Part shown: positions 1 to 7,488 of the stretch, piece by piece
How positions within the stretch are numbered: the first letter of the stretch is position 1
Layout of the letters: every line of letters begins with the position of its first letter
Assembly: GCA_947478935.1 (NCBI GenBank)
Contig: CANJXV010000031.1
Coordinates: forward strand, 1 to 15,222
DNA length: 15,222 bases
DNA from: Comamonadaceae bacterium
GTDB taxonomy: Bacteria > Pseudomonadota > Gammaproteobacteria > Burkholderiales > Burkholderiaceae_C
Direction of reading: 5' to 3'
Program-made: the position numbers and the translations under genes
The notes under the pieces: generated by a model
Seen by the model: only the letters and a program-made list of their open reading frames with translations
Database searches by the model: none
Told to the model about the DNA's origin: nothing

Positions 1-382
1 GCGGGAGCATCATGGGGGGCGCGCCAAATAGCCCTGCGCCTGCCATGCCAACCCAGCGCCGTGGGAAAACCGGGTCATTGCGCAGCACCTGCTCAGTGGC
101 AACGCTTAGTTGCACGGTAAAGCGGGGCACTTGGCTGGCAAGCGATAAACCTACGCGCTGCAAAACCGGTGCGGCCCAATTTTCCCGCTGGACTTGCGCC
201 GCCGCGTCGGCTTGCTGTGAGGGCAGGCGCTCAAACTGGTAACTGGCCGCAGCCATATCCAGTGTGCCGCTGCGAAAGCTGCGCACCTCGCTATCGATTA
301 GCCGTTTGCTGGCGCAGCCAGCCAGGGCGGCTATGCACACCAGCAAACCAATCCGCAAAGTCAAGCGCATGCGCACAGGCAT
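1..382 (-). CDS. Lipoprotein, DUF4136-like, 3' end outside window (partial)
   Basis: The frame is open from an ATG at 382 to the left edge, giving about 127 visible residues and no stop. The protein starts MPVRMRLTLRIGLLVCIAAL and continues into a lipobox ending LAGC (Cys at about residue 23), so it should be a lipoprotein exported by Sec and processed by signal peptidase II. The following region (IDSEVRSF..., then a PSQQ...AAPVLQRVGLSL stretch) resembles the envelope lipoproteins grouped as DUF4136; that family call is from memory and moderate. The start at 382 is chosen because TAAGGG, overlapping the ttcA stop, lies five bases upstream; ATG at 370 is an alternative. It begins eight bases after ttcA on the same strand, so it is probably the last visible gene of that operon. 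Function unknown. Confidence 0.75.
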   Translation of the reverse strand, partial: MPVRMRLTLRIGLLVCIAALAGCASKRLIDSEVRSFRSGTLDMAAASYQFERLPSQQADAAAQVQRENWAAPVLQRVGLSLASQVPRFTVQLSVATEQVLRNDPVFPRRWVGMAGAGLFGAPPMMLP

Positions 383-390
383 AGCAGCCC

Positions 391-1353
391 TTAGGTACCG
401 GACCATTGCACCGCGCCCAGCGCGGGCAGGCCATGCAAGGGCAGGGCCGGCAGCTCCTCGGCGTCAAAGGCTTTGTCGCCATCAGGCTGCGGCACGCCGG
501 TGGTGTGGATGTTTTTAAAGTCGTGGCGCTTGGTATCCATCAAATGCGAAGGCACCACGTTTTGCAAAGCGGTAAACATGCTTTCAATGCGACCGGGGTA
601 TTGCTTTTCCCAATCGCGAAGCATATTGCCGATTTGTTTGCGCTGAAGGTTTTCCTGGCTGCCACACAAAGTGCAGGGGATGATGGGAAATTCGCGGTGT
701 GTGGCCCAGCGCGTGAGGTCTTTTTCGGCCACATAGGCTAGCGGGCGGATGACGATGTGGCCGCCGTCGTCGCTTATCAACTTGGGCGGCATACCTTTGA
801 GCTTGCCGCCAAAAAACATGTTTAAGAAAAAGGTTTGCAACATATCGTCGCGGTGGTGGCCCAACGCGATCTTGGTCACTTTTAACTCGTCGGCCACGCG
901 GTACAAAATGCCACGGCGCAAGCGGCTGCACAGGCTGCACATGGTCTTGCCTTCTGGGATCACTTTTTTGACAATGCTGTAGGTGTCTTGCGTCTCGATG
1001 TGAAAGGGTACACCGAGTTGCTTGAGGTAAGCGGGCAACACATGGTCTGGAAAGCCGGGTTGCTTTTGGTCCAGGTTGACGGCAATAAGCTCGAAGTTGA
1101 TCGGCGCCCGCTGCTGCATTTTGAGCAGGATATCAAGCATGCCGTAGCTGTCTTTTCCACCCGAGACGCAGACCATGACGCGGTCGCCTTCCTCGATCAT
1201 GCCAAAGTCCATGATGGCCTGACCCACTTGGCGGCATAGGCGTTTTTCCAGCTTGTGGGTTTCATGGGCGGCGCGCTCGAGCGCATCGCGGACCTTGGGC
1301 GCAGCGTCGTCGCCGCTTGTTGTTTGCACAGGGGTTGGGGCTTCTATCAACAT
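391..1353 (-). CDS. ttcA: tRNA 2-thiocytidine(32) synthetase TtcA
   Basis: TtcA adds sulfur to cytidine 32 of certain tRNAs, using ATP to activate the base and an iron-sulfur cluster; it acts in the cytoplasm. The 320-residue protein has the PP-loop ATPase motif SGGKDS at residues 64-69, the GHHRDD motif at 165-170, and the cluster cysteines as CSLC (139-142) plus a later PCTLC (227 and 230). Length and motif order match the family (E. coli protein about 311 residues). The ORF extends upstream to 1407, but those 18 residues overlap the end of the preceding folB-family gene. The ATG at 1353 has AAGGA seven bases upstream and is the better start. It lies 14 bases after the folB-family stop, which suggests co-transcription. 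The C-terminal tail of about 30 residues after the core is variable in sequence. Confidence 0.96.
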   Translation of the reverse strand: MLIEAPTPVQTTSGDDAAPKVRDALERAAHETHKLEKRLCRQVGQAIMDFGMIEEGDRVMVCVSGGKDSYGMLDILLKMQQRAPINFELIAVNLDQKQPGFPDHVLPAYLKQLGVPFHIETQDTYSIVKKVIPEGKTMCSLCSRLRRGILYRVADELKVTKIALGHHRDDMLQTFFLNMFFGGKLKGMPPKLISDDGGHIVIRPLAYVAEKDLTRWATHREFPIIPCTLCGSQENLQRKQIGNMLRDWEKQYPGRIESMFTALQNVVPSHLMDTKRHDFKNIHTTGVPQPDGDKAFDAEELPALPLHGLPALGAVQWSGT

Positions 1354-1367
1354 CGCACTTCCTTGGT

Positions 1368-1754
1368 TTACCACTGGCCGGTTTCTACGCGAATGGCGAC
1401 TTCGCAATCGTCAAAGATTTTTAACTTCGCGATTTTCACACGCACGCCCACCACGCCTGGCAATTGCAGTAAACGATTGGCCAGTTTGCCAATCAGGCTT
1501 TCGAGCAAATTGACATGCTCGGCGGTGCATTCGGCGATGATGATTTGGCGCACTTTGCGGTAGTCCAGCACATGGTTGATATCGTCGTCCTTGGGCAGCA
1601 AAGGTTGCGCGCCCAAGTGCAACTCGGCATCGACCTGAATGGGCTGGGGCGCCAGCAGTTCGGATTCGAGAATACCTAGGTTGGCCTCAAAGCGCAGACC
1701 GGTCAAAGTCAGCGTTTGCTTGCCTCGAAACGGAGCGGCAGAAGATATGGCCAT
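1368..1754 (-). CDS. Dihydroneopterin aldolase/epimerase paralog with FolX-like signature
   Basis: This 128-residue protein belongs to the dihydroneopterin aldolase (FolB/FolX) fold. Family residues are kept: the Glu of LGILESE (E32), the Tyr of LDYRKV (Y65), the Glu of NLLESL (E85) and the catalytic Lys (K110). FolB enzymes usually have Lys-Pro at this last position; here it is Lys-Leu (AKLKIF). As I recall it, E. coli FolX, the dihydroneopterin triphosphate 2'-epimerase, also has Lys-Leu (DKLHAL). The LDYRKV...II segment also resembles FolX (LNYRTV...II). It may therefore be an epimerase rather than the folate-pathway aldolase, but this is inference. The ATG at 1754 has AGGA about eight bases upstream. 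The gene follows a second FolB paralog by 27 bases and precedes ttcA by 14. Confidence 0.85.
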   Translation of the reverse strand: MAISSAAPFRGKQTLTLTGLRFEANLGILESELLAPQPIQVDAELHLGAQPLLPKDDDINHVLDYRKVRQIIIAECTAEHVNLLESLIGKLANRLLQLPGVVGVRVKIAKLKIFDDCEVAIRVETGQW

Positions 1755-1781
1755 GGCGTGGTCCTGAAAAATGATTATGTT

Positions 1782-2186
1782 TTACACAGCCGAAGCTGCA
1801 TCGCGCATCCGGAACACTTCGACACCCACGGCATCGCAATCCGGGTACACATCGGGTTTGCAGGTGCTCACGCGCACAGCAGCGACTTGGGAGTTACCCA
1901 GCAGCCCACGCGCAATCGCATCGCACAAGGTTTCCTGCAAATTGATGTGGCCGGTATCGCACAGGTGGCGTATGGTGTCGCGCACAAAGTCGTAGTCCAC
2001 GATTTCGTCAATGCGGTCCTGCGTCGGGCTAGAGTGGGCATAGGGCACATACAAGTCCACATCAAAGCGCATGCGCTGTGGCGCCTGCAATTCAAAGTCG
2101 TGGATGCCGATGCGCACCTGCAAGGTAAAGCCGCGTAAAAACAGTTTGCGGCAATCGCGCATCAGCTGCGCTTCAAGGTTTTGCAT
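1782..2186 (-). CDS. folB: Dihydroneopterin aldolase FolB
   Basis: FolB converts 7,8-dihydroneopterin to 6-hydroxymethyl-7,8-dihydropterin and glycolaldehyde in folate synthesis. The 134-residue protein keeps Glu in IGIHDFE (E32), Tyr in VDYDFV (Y65), Glu in NLQETL (E85) and the Lys-Pro catalytic motif in CKPDVY (K110-P111). It is the more FolB-like of the two tandem paralogs because it retains Lys-Pro. The four key residues fall at the same positions (32, 65, 85, 110) in both, which fits an old gene duplication. The ATG at 2186 overlaps the end of the upstream SDR gene by 14 bases, with AGGAAG upstream inside that gene, so translational coupling is likely. Family certain; exact substrate (aldolase, epimerase or both) less so. 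Confidence 0.9.
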   Translation of the reverse strand: MQNLEAQLMRDCRKLFLRGFTLQVRIGIHDFELQAPQRMRFDVDLYVPYAHSSPTQDRIDEIVDYDFVRDTIRHLCDTGHINLQETLCDAIARGLLGNSQVAAVRVSTCKPDVYPDCDAVGVEVFRMRDAASAV

Positions 2187-2979
2187 GCGGGACTTCCTGC
2201 GAGAGGGTTGTGGTGGCGAACATTACATCGCGCGCTAGGGGGACCAGATGCTGCCCGTTGTCCACACAGATCGTGACCCCGGTAATCGAGCGCGTCTGCG
2301 CCAGAAACAGGCAAGCTGCGGCGACATCGGCGGGCGGCGTGGCGCAGCGCAACAAATTGACGCGGCTGGCGCGATCAAAATTGTCCTGCGACTGCGGCCC
2401 GCTGGGATAAATCAGCCCCGGCGCGACGCCACACACCCGCACGCCAGGCGCTAGCGCCTGGGCTTGTAAGTCCACGCTGCGCTCAAGCGCAAGCTTGCTC
2501 GTGGTGTACGAAAAATAGTCCGGATTGAGGTTGAACACTTTTTGGTCCAGCACATGGATCAGGCAAGCATCTTGCCCATCACCTGGTTCAGGCCGCTGCG
2601 CCTGCTGGCGCGCCAACTCGCGCCCCAGCAGCAACGGTGTCACCAAATTGACCTCCATTTGCCGGCGCAACAAAGCCGGGTCAAAGTCGATGCCCGAATC
2701 CGGCTCGAACAAGGAGGCGTTGTTTACCACGGCGCGCAAGGGGCCGCGCTGCTGTGCAATCTGCGCCATCATGGACAGCACCTGCTGCTCTTGCGACAAG
2801 TCGGCGCCGATCACATCCACGGCGAACCCCTGCGCGCGCAATTGGCCCTGCAAGTCCTGCGCAGCGGCGTCCGAATGCCCGTAATGGCACCAGACATGCC
2901 ACCCCGCGCGCGCAAAGGCCAAAACCAATTCGCGTCCCAAACGCTGGGCGCCTCCGGTGATTAATACGCTGTCCTGCAT
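2173..2979 (-). CDS. PTR1/FolM-type pteridine reductase (SDR family)
   Basis: A 268-residue short-chain dehydrogenase/reductase. The NADPH motif is TGGAQRLG (residues 8-15), with Arg13 where pteridine reductases such as PTR1 (TGAAKRLG) carry a basic residue. NNAS is at 86-89 and Asn111 fits the usual SDR catalytic Asn. The catalytic stretch HVLDQKVFNLNPDYFSYTTS has Asp145, Tyr158 and Lys162: Asp replaces the usual SDR serine, and the +13/+17 spacing matches PTR1 (Asp181, Tyr194, Lys198). That points to reduction of dihydropterin or dihydrofolate, as in FolM (dihydromonapterin reductase), rather than a generic alcohol dehydrogenase. It is the first gene of the minus-strand run and overlaps folB, supporting a pterin role. 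The start at 2979 places the nucleotide-binding motif normally; the nearest AGGA is 14 bases upstream, so ribosome binding is weak. Confidence 0.9.
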   Translation of the reverse strand: MQDSVLITGGAQRLGRELVLAFARAGWHVWCHYGHSDAAAQDLQGQLRAQGFAVDVIGADLSQEQQVLSMMAQIAQQRGPLRAVVNNASLFEPDSGIDFDPALLRRQMEVNLVTPLLLGRELARQQAQRPEPGDGQDACLIHVLDQKVFNLNPDYFSYTTSKLALERSVDLQAQALAPGVRVCGVAPGLIYPSGPQSQDNFDRASRVNLLRCATPPADVAAACLFLAQTRSITGVTICVDNGQHLVPLARDVMFATTTLSQEVPHAKP

Positions 2980-3110
2980 GGGGTCTGGTGTTTTCCTGTT
3001 TAGAGTGGCGGCGGCTTGCGGCTCGCTCGATCCGGGCGGCCCACCTGTGTGCGCATGGGGGACAATGTGGCCGACCCACCTTCCGTGCGGCAGCGCTCCC
3101 GAGTTTAACG
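2980..3110. promoter_or_regulatory. Divergent intergenic region (pteridine reductase / midA)
   Basis: These 131 bases separate two divergent genes and must hold the plus-strand promoter and probably the minus-strand one. I see no pair of -35 and -10 hexamers that stands out. GACAAT (3061-3066) could be a plus-strand -10 but has no good -35 partner. The region can be read as a 41-residue N-terminal extension of the methyltransferase, but that extension is unlike the family and is rejected. Confidence 0.35.
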
Positions 3111-4235
3111 ATGCCCCCTCACCCCTTTAGCGCCTTAGAACAGTCAATTTGCAGCGCCATTACCGCAGCTGGCGGCTGGATCGGTTTTGACCGCTTCATG
3201 GAGCTGGCTTTGTACACGCCGGGACTAGGCTATTACGCCAATGACACGATGAAGTTCGGCGCCCTGCCGGGCCGCGATGGCAGCGATTTTGTGACCGCAC
3301 CAGAAATCAGCCCCCTGTTTGGCTACGCCCTAGCCAAACAGGTGGCGCAGGCGCTAGCTCACACCGGCACCTCCGAGATTTGGGAATTTGGCGCGGGCAG
3401 TGGTGCACTGGCCGAACAATTGCTCAGTACCTTGGCGCAAATGGGCGTGTCCTTAAGTCGCTATACGATTGTGGACTTGTCCGCCACGCTGGCGGCACGC
3501 CAACAACAGCGCTTATCGCGCTTTGGCGCGCTGGTGCAATGGGCGCAGAGCTGGCCGGCACACATCGACGGCGTGGTGCTGGGTAACGAAGTGCTGGACG
3601 CCATGCCGGTGCAGCTACTGGCGCGCTGCAAGGGCGTTTGGTCGGAGCGCGGCGTCGGCATCGCCCAGCCTGCACAGGACGGAGCGGCCCAACGCCATGT
3701 ATTCGCCTGGCAAGACCGGTCCAGCGCACTGCGTCCGCCGGTGGAGCCCGAAGGCGCGCATGATTACCTGACCGAAATCCACCCGCAGGCGCAAGCCTTT
3801 GTACGCTCGCTGTCGCAGCGCTTGCGCAACGGTTGCGCATTTTTTATGGACTATGGCTTTGGCGAAGACGAGTACTACCACCCTCAGCGTTCGGGTGGCA
3901 CGGTAATGTGCCACCGCGCCCACCAAAGCGATAGCGATCCTTTGGCCCTGGTGGGCGCGAAGGACATTACCGCCCACGTCAACTTCAGCGCCATCGCGCT
4001 GACCGCACAGGACGCCGGACTGGAAGTCCTGGGCTACACCAACCAGGCGCATTTCCTGATGAACTGCGGCATCGTGGACTTGATGCACGCGGCCGCTTTG
4101 CCGGTGCGGGCAACGGCGCAGGCACTGATTTTGGAACATGAAATGGGCGAGCTTTTCAAGGTGGTGGCGCTGGGCCGGGGAGCGCCCTGGACGCCCTTGG
4201 GCTTTGTGCGCGGCGACCGCATGCACCGGCTGTGA
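3111..4235 (+). CDS. SAM-dependent methyltransferase, MidA/NDUFAF7 family (COG1565)
   Basis: The 374-residue protein belongs to the family of mitochondrial NDUFAF7/MidA, an arginine methyltransferase needed for complex I assembly; the role of bacterial members is not firmly established. Family motifs are clear: GFDRFMELALYTPGLGYY (25-42), GSDFVTAPEISPLFG (57-71), the SAM-binding EFGAGSGALA (92-101), GNEVLDAMPVQ (158-168), FFMDYGFGEDEYYHP (244-258) and DITAHVNF (285-292). The reading frame is open back to 2988, but the ATG at 3111 gives the usual family N-terminus (a short leader before the GFDRFM helix); a modest GAG lies nine bases upstream. The gene is alone on its strand, divergent from the pterin operon and 243 bases from the next gene, so context does not reveal its target. 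No complex I genes are in the window. Confidence 0.93.
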   Translation: MPPHPFSALEQSICSAITAAGGWIGFDRFMELALYTPGLGYYANDTMKFGALPGRDGSDFVTAPEISPLFGYALAKQVAQALAHTGTSEIWEFGAGSGALAEQLLSTLAQMGVSLSRYTIVDLSATLAARQQQRLSRFGALVQWAQSWPAHIDGVVLGNEVLDAMPVQLLARCKGVWSERGVGIAQPAQDGAAQRHVFAWQDRSSALRPPVEPEGAHDYLTEIHPQAQAFVRSLSQRLRNGCAFFMDYGFGEDEYYHPQRSGGTVMCHRAHQSDSDPLALVGAKDITAHVNFSAIALTAQDAGLEVLGYTNQAHFLMNCGIVDLMHAAALPVRATAQALILEHEMGELFKVVALGRGAPWTPLGFVRGDRMHRL

Positions 4236-4478
4236 ACTTGCAAATGCAATGGCCGCGCCTTCCCTTTCGACACGCAACGGATGGAGGCGTCGCTTTCGTG
4301 AAATTCTTCCTGCCAACTGAAAGGCAGACCCAGCGCGCGCGATGGCTACAACGTGAACGTAAGCGCAGAGACTCCAAAGCCCACTAGGCCACCCTCTATC
4401 GCCCAGGTAACTCGCCGGTAACGCGCTAGCACGCGGGGCGTTAGCATTAGCGGCTGTAACCCATTAGTAGCCACTTCC
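4236..4478. promoter_or_regulatory. Non-coding gap with short repeats upstream of ROK kinase
   Basis: I find no credible gene in these 243 bases. The half nearest the kinase has short repeats: GGTAAC at 4406-4411 and 4417-4422 (11 bases apart, about one helical turn), TGTAAC at 4455-4460, and CATTAG at 4445-4450 and 4462-4467 (17 bases apart). An imperfect inverted repeat lies between CGCTAGC (4424-4430) and the GCATTAGCG around 4444-4452. These could form an operator or promoter for the kinase. No T-rich terminator is visible behind the methyltransferase gene. Low certainty. Confidence 0.3.
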
Positions 4479-5459
4479 ATGGATCAGCCAACCCCAGGTT
4501 TCCAACTGAGCTTTCCCGCAGGCATGTCACCCGTCGCTTGTGTGGATATTGGCGGCACCAAAGTCGCGCTGACGCTGGCCGATGCCAGTGGCATACGCGG
4601 CAAATGGTCGGAGCCCACGGCCAAGGTCGGCGCGTCCAACGCGCTGGCGCAGCAAATCATCCGCATGATCGAGCAGGGCTGCGCCCAATGCGACATCAGC
4701 AAAGAGGCCTTGGGCGCGGTGGGCGTGGTCTCCTGCGGGCCTTTTGTGTTGCGGGACGGACTGGTGGAGTTATCCACACCCAATATTTGCGGCGGCATGG
4801 CCGGCAAAGCGCGCGGTCTGCCCAATGATTGGACCAGCGCGCTCTTGGAAGCGCCGCTGCGCCAGGCATTTGCCAACGTGCGGGTGGAAAACGATGGCGT
4901 GGGTGCGCTGGAAGCGGAGCGCCGCTGGGGCGCGCTGCAAGGCCTAGACCACTGCGCTTATGTGACCTGGAGCACCGGCATTGGCGTGGGCGTGTGCGTG
5001 GACGGACGCGCCTTGCGTGGCAAAAACGGCAACGCTGGCCACTGGGGACACAGCTTTGTCAGCGACAACACAGATGCGCTGTGTGGCTGCGGCAATATCG
5101 GTGATGTGGAAGGTTTGATCGCGGGTAACGCGATTGCGCGGCGCTTTGCAGGTCTTGGTTTTAGCGATGCGGCACAGTTGTTTGCGGCGGCGCGCCAAGA
5201 CCAGCCTGATGCACTGCAAATTGTGGATGGTCTTTGCTATGTGATGGGCCGCTTGCTGTTTAACCTGATGACCACACTCGATGTGCAGCGCATCAGCATG
5301 GGGGGCTCTGTGTTTTGGCACCAGCAAGACCTTTTGCTGCCACGCCTGCGTGCGCAGATCGGCAGCAAACTACCATCAATGACCAGCGGCGTAGACATCG
5401 TGCCGGCTGGCTTGGGCGAATCCGTGGGCGACTACGCTGCCCTGGCACTGGTCTTGTAA
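4479..5459 (+). CDS. ROK-family sugar kinase-like protein with altered motifs
   Basis: A 326-residue ROK (repressor, ORF, kinase) protein. The ATP phosphate-binding motif CVDIGGTKVAL lies at 21-31, the catalytic Asp in VENDGVGALEAE (Asp139) and the second glycine-rich motif STGIGVGV at 165-172. There is no N-terminal helix-turn-helix, so it is a kinase-type member, probably phosphorylating a hexose or N-acetylhexosamine. Two positions depart from consensus. The usual AGE.GH is AGHWGH (186-191), replacing a sugar-contacting Glu with His. The zinc motif C.CG..GC is CGCGNIGDVEG (202-212), with Asp where the third Cys usually sits. Substrate therefore cannot be assigned. The start is uncertain: ATG 4479 has no clear ribosome-binding site, while ATG 4524 (residue 16) sits nearer the first motif. 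It converges with cca. Confidence 0.82.
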   Translation: MDQPTPGFQLSFPAGMSPVACVDIGGTKVALTLADASGIRGKWSEPTAKVGASNALAQQIIRMIEQGCAQCDISKEALGAVGVVSCGPFVLRDGLVELSTPNICGGMAGKARGLPNDWTSALLEAPLRQAFANVRVENDGVGALEAERRWGALQGLDHCAYVTWSTGIGVGVCVDGRALRGKNGNAGHWGHSFVSDNTDALCGCGNIGDVEGLIAGNAIARRFAGLGFSDAAQLFAAARQDQPDALQIVDGLCYVMGRLLFNLMTTLDVQRISMGGSVFWHQQDLLLPRLRAQIGSKLPSMTSGVDIVPAGLGESVGDYAALALVL

Positions 5460-5480
5460 GCCTGCAACTGCGCAAGGCGC

Positions 5481-5497
5481 GCGGCATGTGAGGCCGC
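5481..5497. terminator. Small inverted repeat between convergent genes
   Basis: GCGGC (5481-5485) and GCCGC (5493-5497) can form a 5-bp stem with a 7-base loop in the 38-base gap between the stops of the ROK kinase and cca. It is placed where a bidirectional terminator could act, but no T-run follows on either strand, so this is only a weak candidate. Confidence 0.2.
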
Positions 5498-6757
5498 TTA
5501 GGACGCAGCGCCCAACTGCGCTATGGCACGCTCCCGCGCCTTGGCCAGAGCCTGCCCGACAGCCGGGCCTTGGGCGCCCGCTTGCATAGCCGCTTGCGCG
5601 ATCGCCGTGCTGTCAATGTCTAAGGCCACCTGTAAGGCCTGCAGCAAACGGTCACCCTGACGATACGGATCTTTTTCGCGGCCTAAACGTCCCCGCGCAT
5701 CGCAAGCGCAGGCTTGCACAATCTGCGCCAAGCGCGCAGGTTTACGAAAGGCGTCGCAGCGCTCCAACAAGCGCAGTGTTGCGGCTGCGTTCAGGCTGGC
5801 GCTGCGGTGGATGTTGCCGTGCTCGCGCGCCACAACCTCGGCCAACTCGGCGCAGGCCTGGGGCACGCGCAAGCGCTGGCAGATGTTGCGCAACAGCTTG
5901 ACGCTGCGTATTTCATGGCCTATATGGCGCGGCCATTGCTCGGCTGGTGTAGTAGCTTTGCCCAAGTCGTGCATCAGGCAAGCAAAGCGCACTTCCAGCG
6001 GCGCTTGCGCGCGCGCGGCGGCGTCCAGCACCAGCCCTAAGTGAATACCAGTATCGATTTCCGGATGGTGCTCTGCTGGTTGCGGCACGCCCCACAGCGC
6101 ATCCACTTCGGGCAGCACCACGGCCAGTGCGCCGCAGTCGCGCAAAATTTCCAGCATGCGCGAGGGCTTAGCCTCGATCAGCCCTTTGGCGATTTCCTGC
6201 CAGACGCGCTCGGCGACCAAATGCTGCGCTTCGCCCGCTTGCACGATCTCTTTTATGAGTTGCTGCGTGGCGGTCGCCACAACGAACTGCGTAAAACGCG
6301 CGCCAAATCGGGCCAGCCGCAATATGCGCACCGGGTCTTCGCGAAATGCATCGGTGCAATGGCGCAACACGCCAATTGCCAGATCCTGTGCGCCGCCAAA
6401 GGGGTCGATAACGTCGGCCGTGCTAAAGCTTCCATCCGCACGCACGGCCGTGGCGGGCACGGCCATGGCGTTGATGCTGAGGTCGCGCCGCGCTAAGTCT
6501 TCTTCTAGAGTAACCGTCGGGTCGGCGTGGATGGCAAAACCTCTGTAGCCCGGCGCGGTTTTTCGCTCGGTGCGCGCTAGGGCATATTCCTGTTTGCTTT
6601 GGGGATGAATGAACACCGGGAAGTCACGCCCCACAGGCACAAAACCCGCATCTACCATGGCTTGTGCGGTGCTGCCGACGACCACCCAGTCGCGATCGCG
6701 CACCGGCAAGCCCATTAAGGCATCGCGTACTGCACCACCAACCAGATACGTTTGCAT
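5498..6757 (-). CDS. cca: Multifunctional CCA-adding tRNA nucleotidyltransferase with HD domain
   Basis: This enzyme builds or repairs the 3' CCA end of tRNAs from CTP and ATP without a template. The 419-residue protein has the class II nucleotidyltransferase head: YLVGGAVRDALMG (4-16), the metal-binding Asp pair in RDRDWVVVG (D21, D23), and RRDLSINAMA (90-99). The C-terminal half has HHPEIDTGIH (230-239) and the HD metal-site LMHDLGK (261-267), as in E. coli Cca (412 residues), which also has phosphodiesterase and phosphatase activity. The frame is open to 6808, but ATG 6757 gives the canonical short N-terminus and avoids overlap with the upstream gene. It is the last gene of the slt-gst-cca run, 22 bases after the GST stop. 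A good ribosome-binding site is not visible just upstream, so it may depend on coupling. Confidence 0.97.
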   Translation of the reverse strand: MQTYLVGGAVRDALMGLPVRDRDWVVVGSTAQAMVDAGFVPVGRDFPVFIHPQSKQEYALARTERKTAPGYRGFAIHADPTVTLEEDLARRDLSINAMAVPATAVRADGSFSTADVIDPFGGAQDLAIGVLRHCTDAFREDPVRILRLARFGARFTQFVVATATQQLIKEIVQAGEAQHLVAERVWQEIAKGLIEAKPSRMLEILRDCGALAVVLPEVDALWGVPQPAEHHPEIDTGIHLGLVLDAAARAQAPLEVRFACLMHDLGKATTPAEQWPRHIGHEIRSVKLLRNICQRLRVPQACAELAEVVAREHGNIHRSASLNAAATLRLLERCDAFRKPARLAQIVQACACDARGRLGREKDPYRQGDRLLQALQVALDIDSTAIAQAAMQAGAQGPAVGQALAKARERAIAQLGAAS

Positions 6758-6779
6758 ACGGCGCGCGGCGCAGCCAGCC

Positions 6780-7463
6780 TCAAGGCTGTAGCCGGTAGGG
6801 CTCTTCAAACGCCAGAAAATCTTTTTCCGCCAGCGCTGCCTGCACCCAGGCCTTTACTCCAGGCAGTGCTTGCACACGGTCCATGTATTCGCTAATGAGG
6901 ACGGGTACCGGCAATGCATAGCTGTGCAGGCGCATCACCACCGGCGCGTAGTACGCATCTGCCAGCGTGAATGCGCCAAACAACATCGGGCCGCCATGGC
7001 TTTGCAGCAATTGGCTCCACATCTCCACGATGCGCTGCACATCGGCACGCACCCCGGCATGGTCGCGCCAGATGAGCGCGCCGCGGTTAGGCAGTAAGGC
7101 TTCGATATTCATAGGGCAATGGCTGCGCAACGCGCTAAAACCACTGTGCATTTCGGCGCAAATGCTGCGCGCGCGGGCGCGGGTGGCTTTGTCTGCGGGC
7201 CAAAGGTTTTTTTCGGGAAAGTTTTCGGCCAGGTATTCGCCAATGGCCAGCGTGTCCCAAATGCTGAGATCACCGTCTTGCAATACCGGCACTTTGCCCG
7301 CCGGGTTGATGCCGTTCATGCGCTGCTTGAATTGCGAATCTGCACTAAAGCTGTCGAAGCGAACATAGACCTCCTCAAAAGCAATGCCCGTCTGCATCAT
7401 CGCCACCCAGGGTCGCATCGACCATGAGGAGTAATTTTTATTTCCGACGTACAACTTCAGCAT
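6780..7463 (-). CDS. Glutathione S-transferase family protein
   Basis: A 227-residue cytosolic-type GST. The N-terminal thioredoxin-like domain carries NKNYSSWSMRPW (8-19), with Ser12/Ser13 as the likely glutathione-activating position, the cis-proline segment GKVPVL (56-61, Pro59), and the gamma-glutamyl-binding position as WDTLAI (69-74), where Asp-Thr replaces the common Glu-Ser. An all-helical C-terminal domain follows. Such proteins conjugate or transfer glutathione on various electrophiles; nothing here reveals the substrate. The ATG at 7463 has AAGGG upstream at normal spacing. It lies 25 bases after the slt stop and 22 before cca, all on the minus strand, so the three are probably co-transcribed although their functions differ. 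Confidence 0.88.
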   Translation of the reverse strand: MLKLYVGNKNYSSWSMRPWVAMMQTGIAFEEVYVRFDSFSADSQFKQRMNGINPAGKVPVLQDGDLSIWDTLAIGEYLAENFPEKNLWPADKATRARARSICAEMHSGFSALRSHCPMNIEALLPNRGALIWRDHAGVRADVQRIVEMWSQLLQSHGGPMLFGAFTLADAYYAPVVMRLHSYALPVPVLISEYMDRVQALPGVKAWVQAALAEKDFLAFEEPYRLQP

Positions 7464-7488
7464 AGTTTTTACCCTTAGCGTTTTCGCG

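Noticed and set aside
1354..1407. N-terminal extension of TtcA
   Set aside because: Overlaps the previous gene, while ATG 1353 has a well-placed AAGGA.
2988..3110. N-terminal extension of the methyltransferase from ATG 2988
   Set aside because: The extra 41 residues do not resemble the family N-terminus and would occupy the divergent promoter region.
3615..4316. 233-residue antisense ORF across the methyltransferase gene
   Set aside because: Lies opposite a gene with clear family motifs; low-quality composition rich in Arg, His and Ala as expected of a GC-rich shadow frame.
6758..6808. N-terminal extension of the CCA enzyme
   Set aside because: Overlaps the GST gene; the family normally starts a few residues before YLVGGAVRD, matching ATG 6757.
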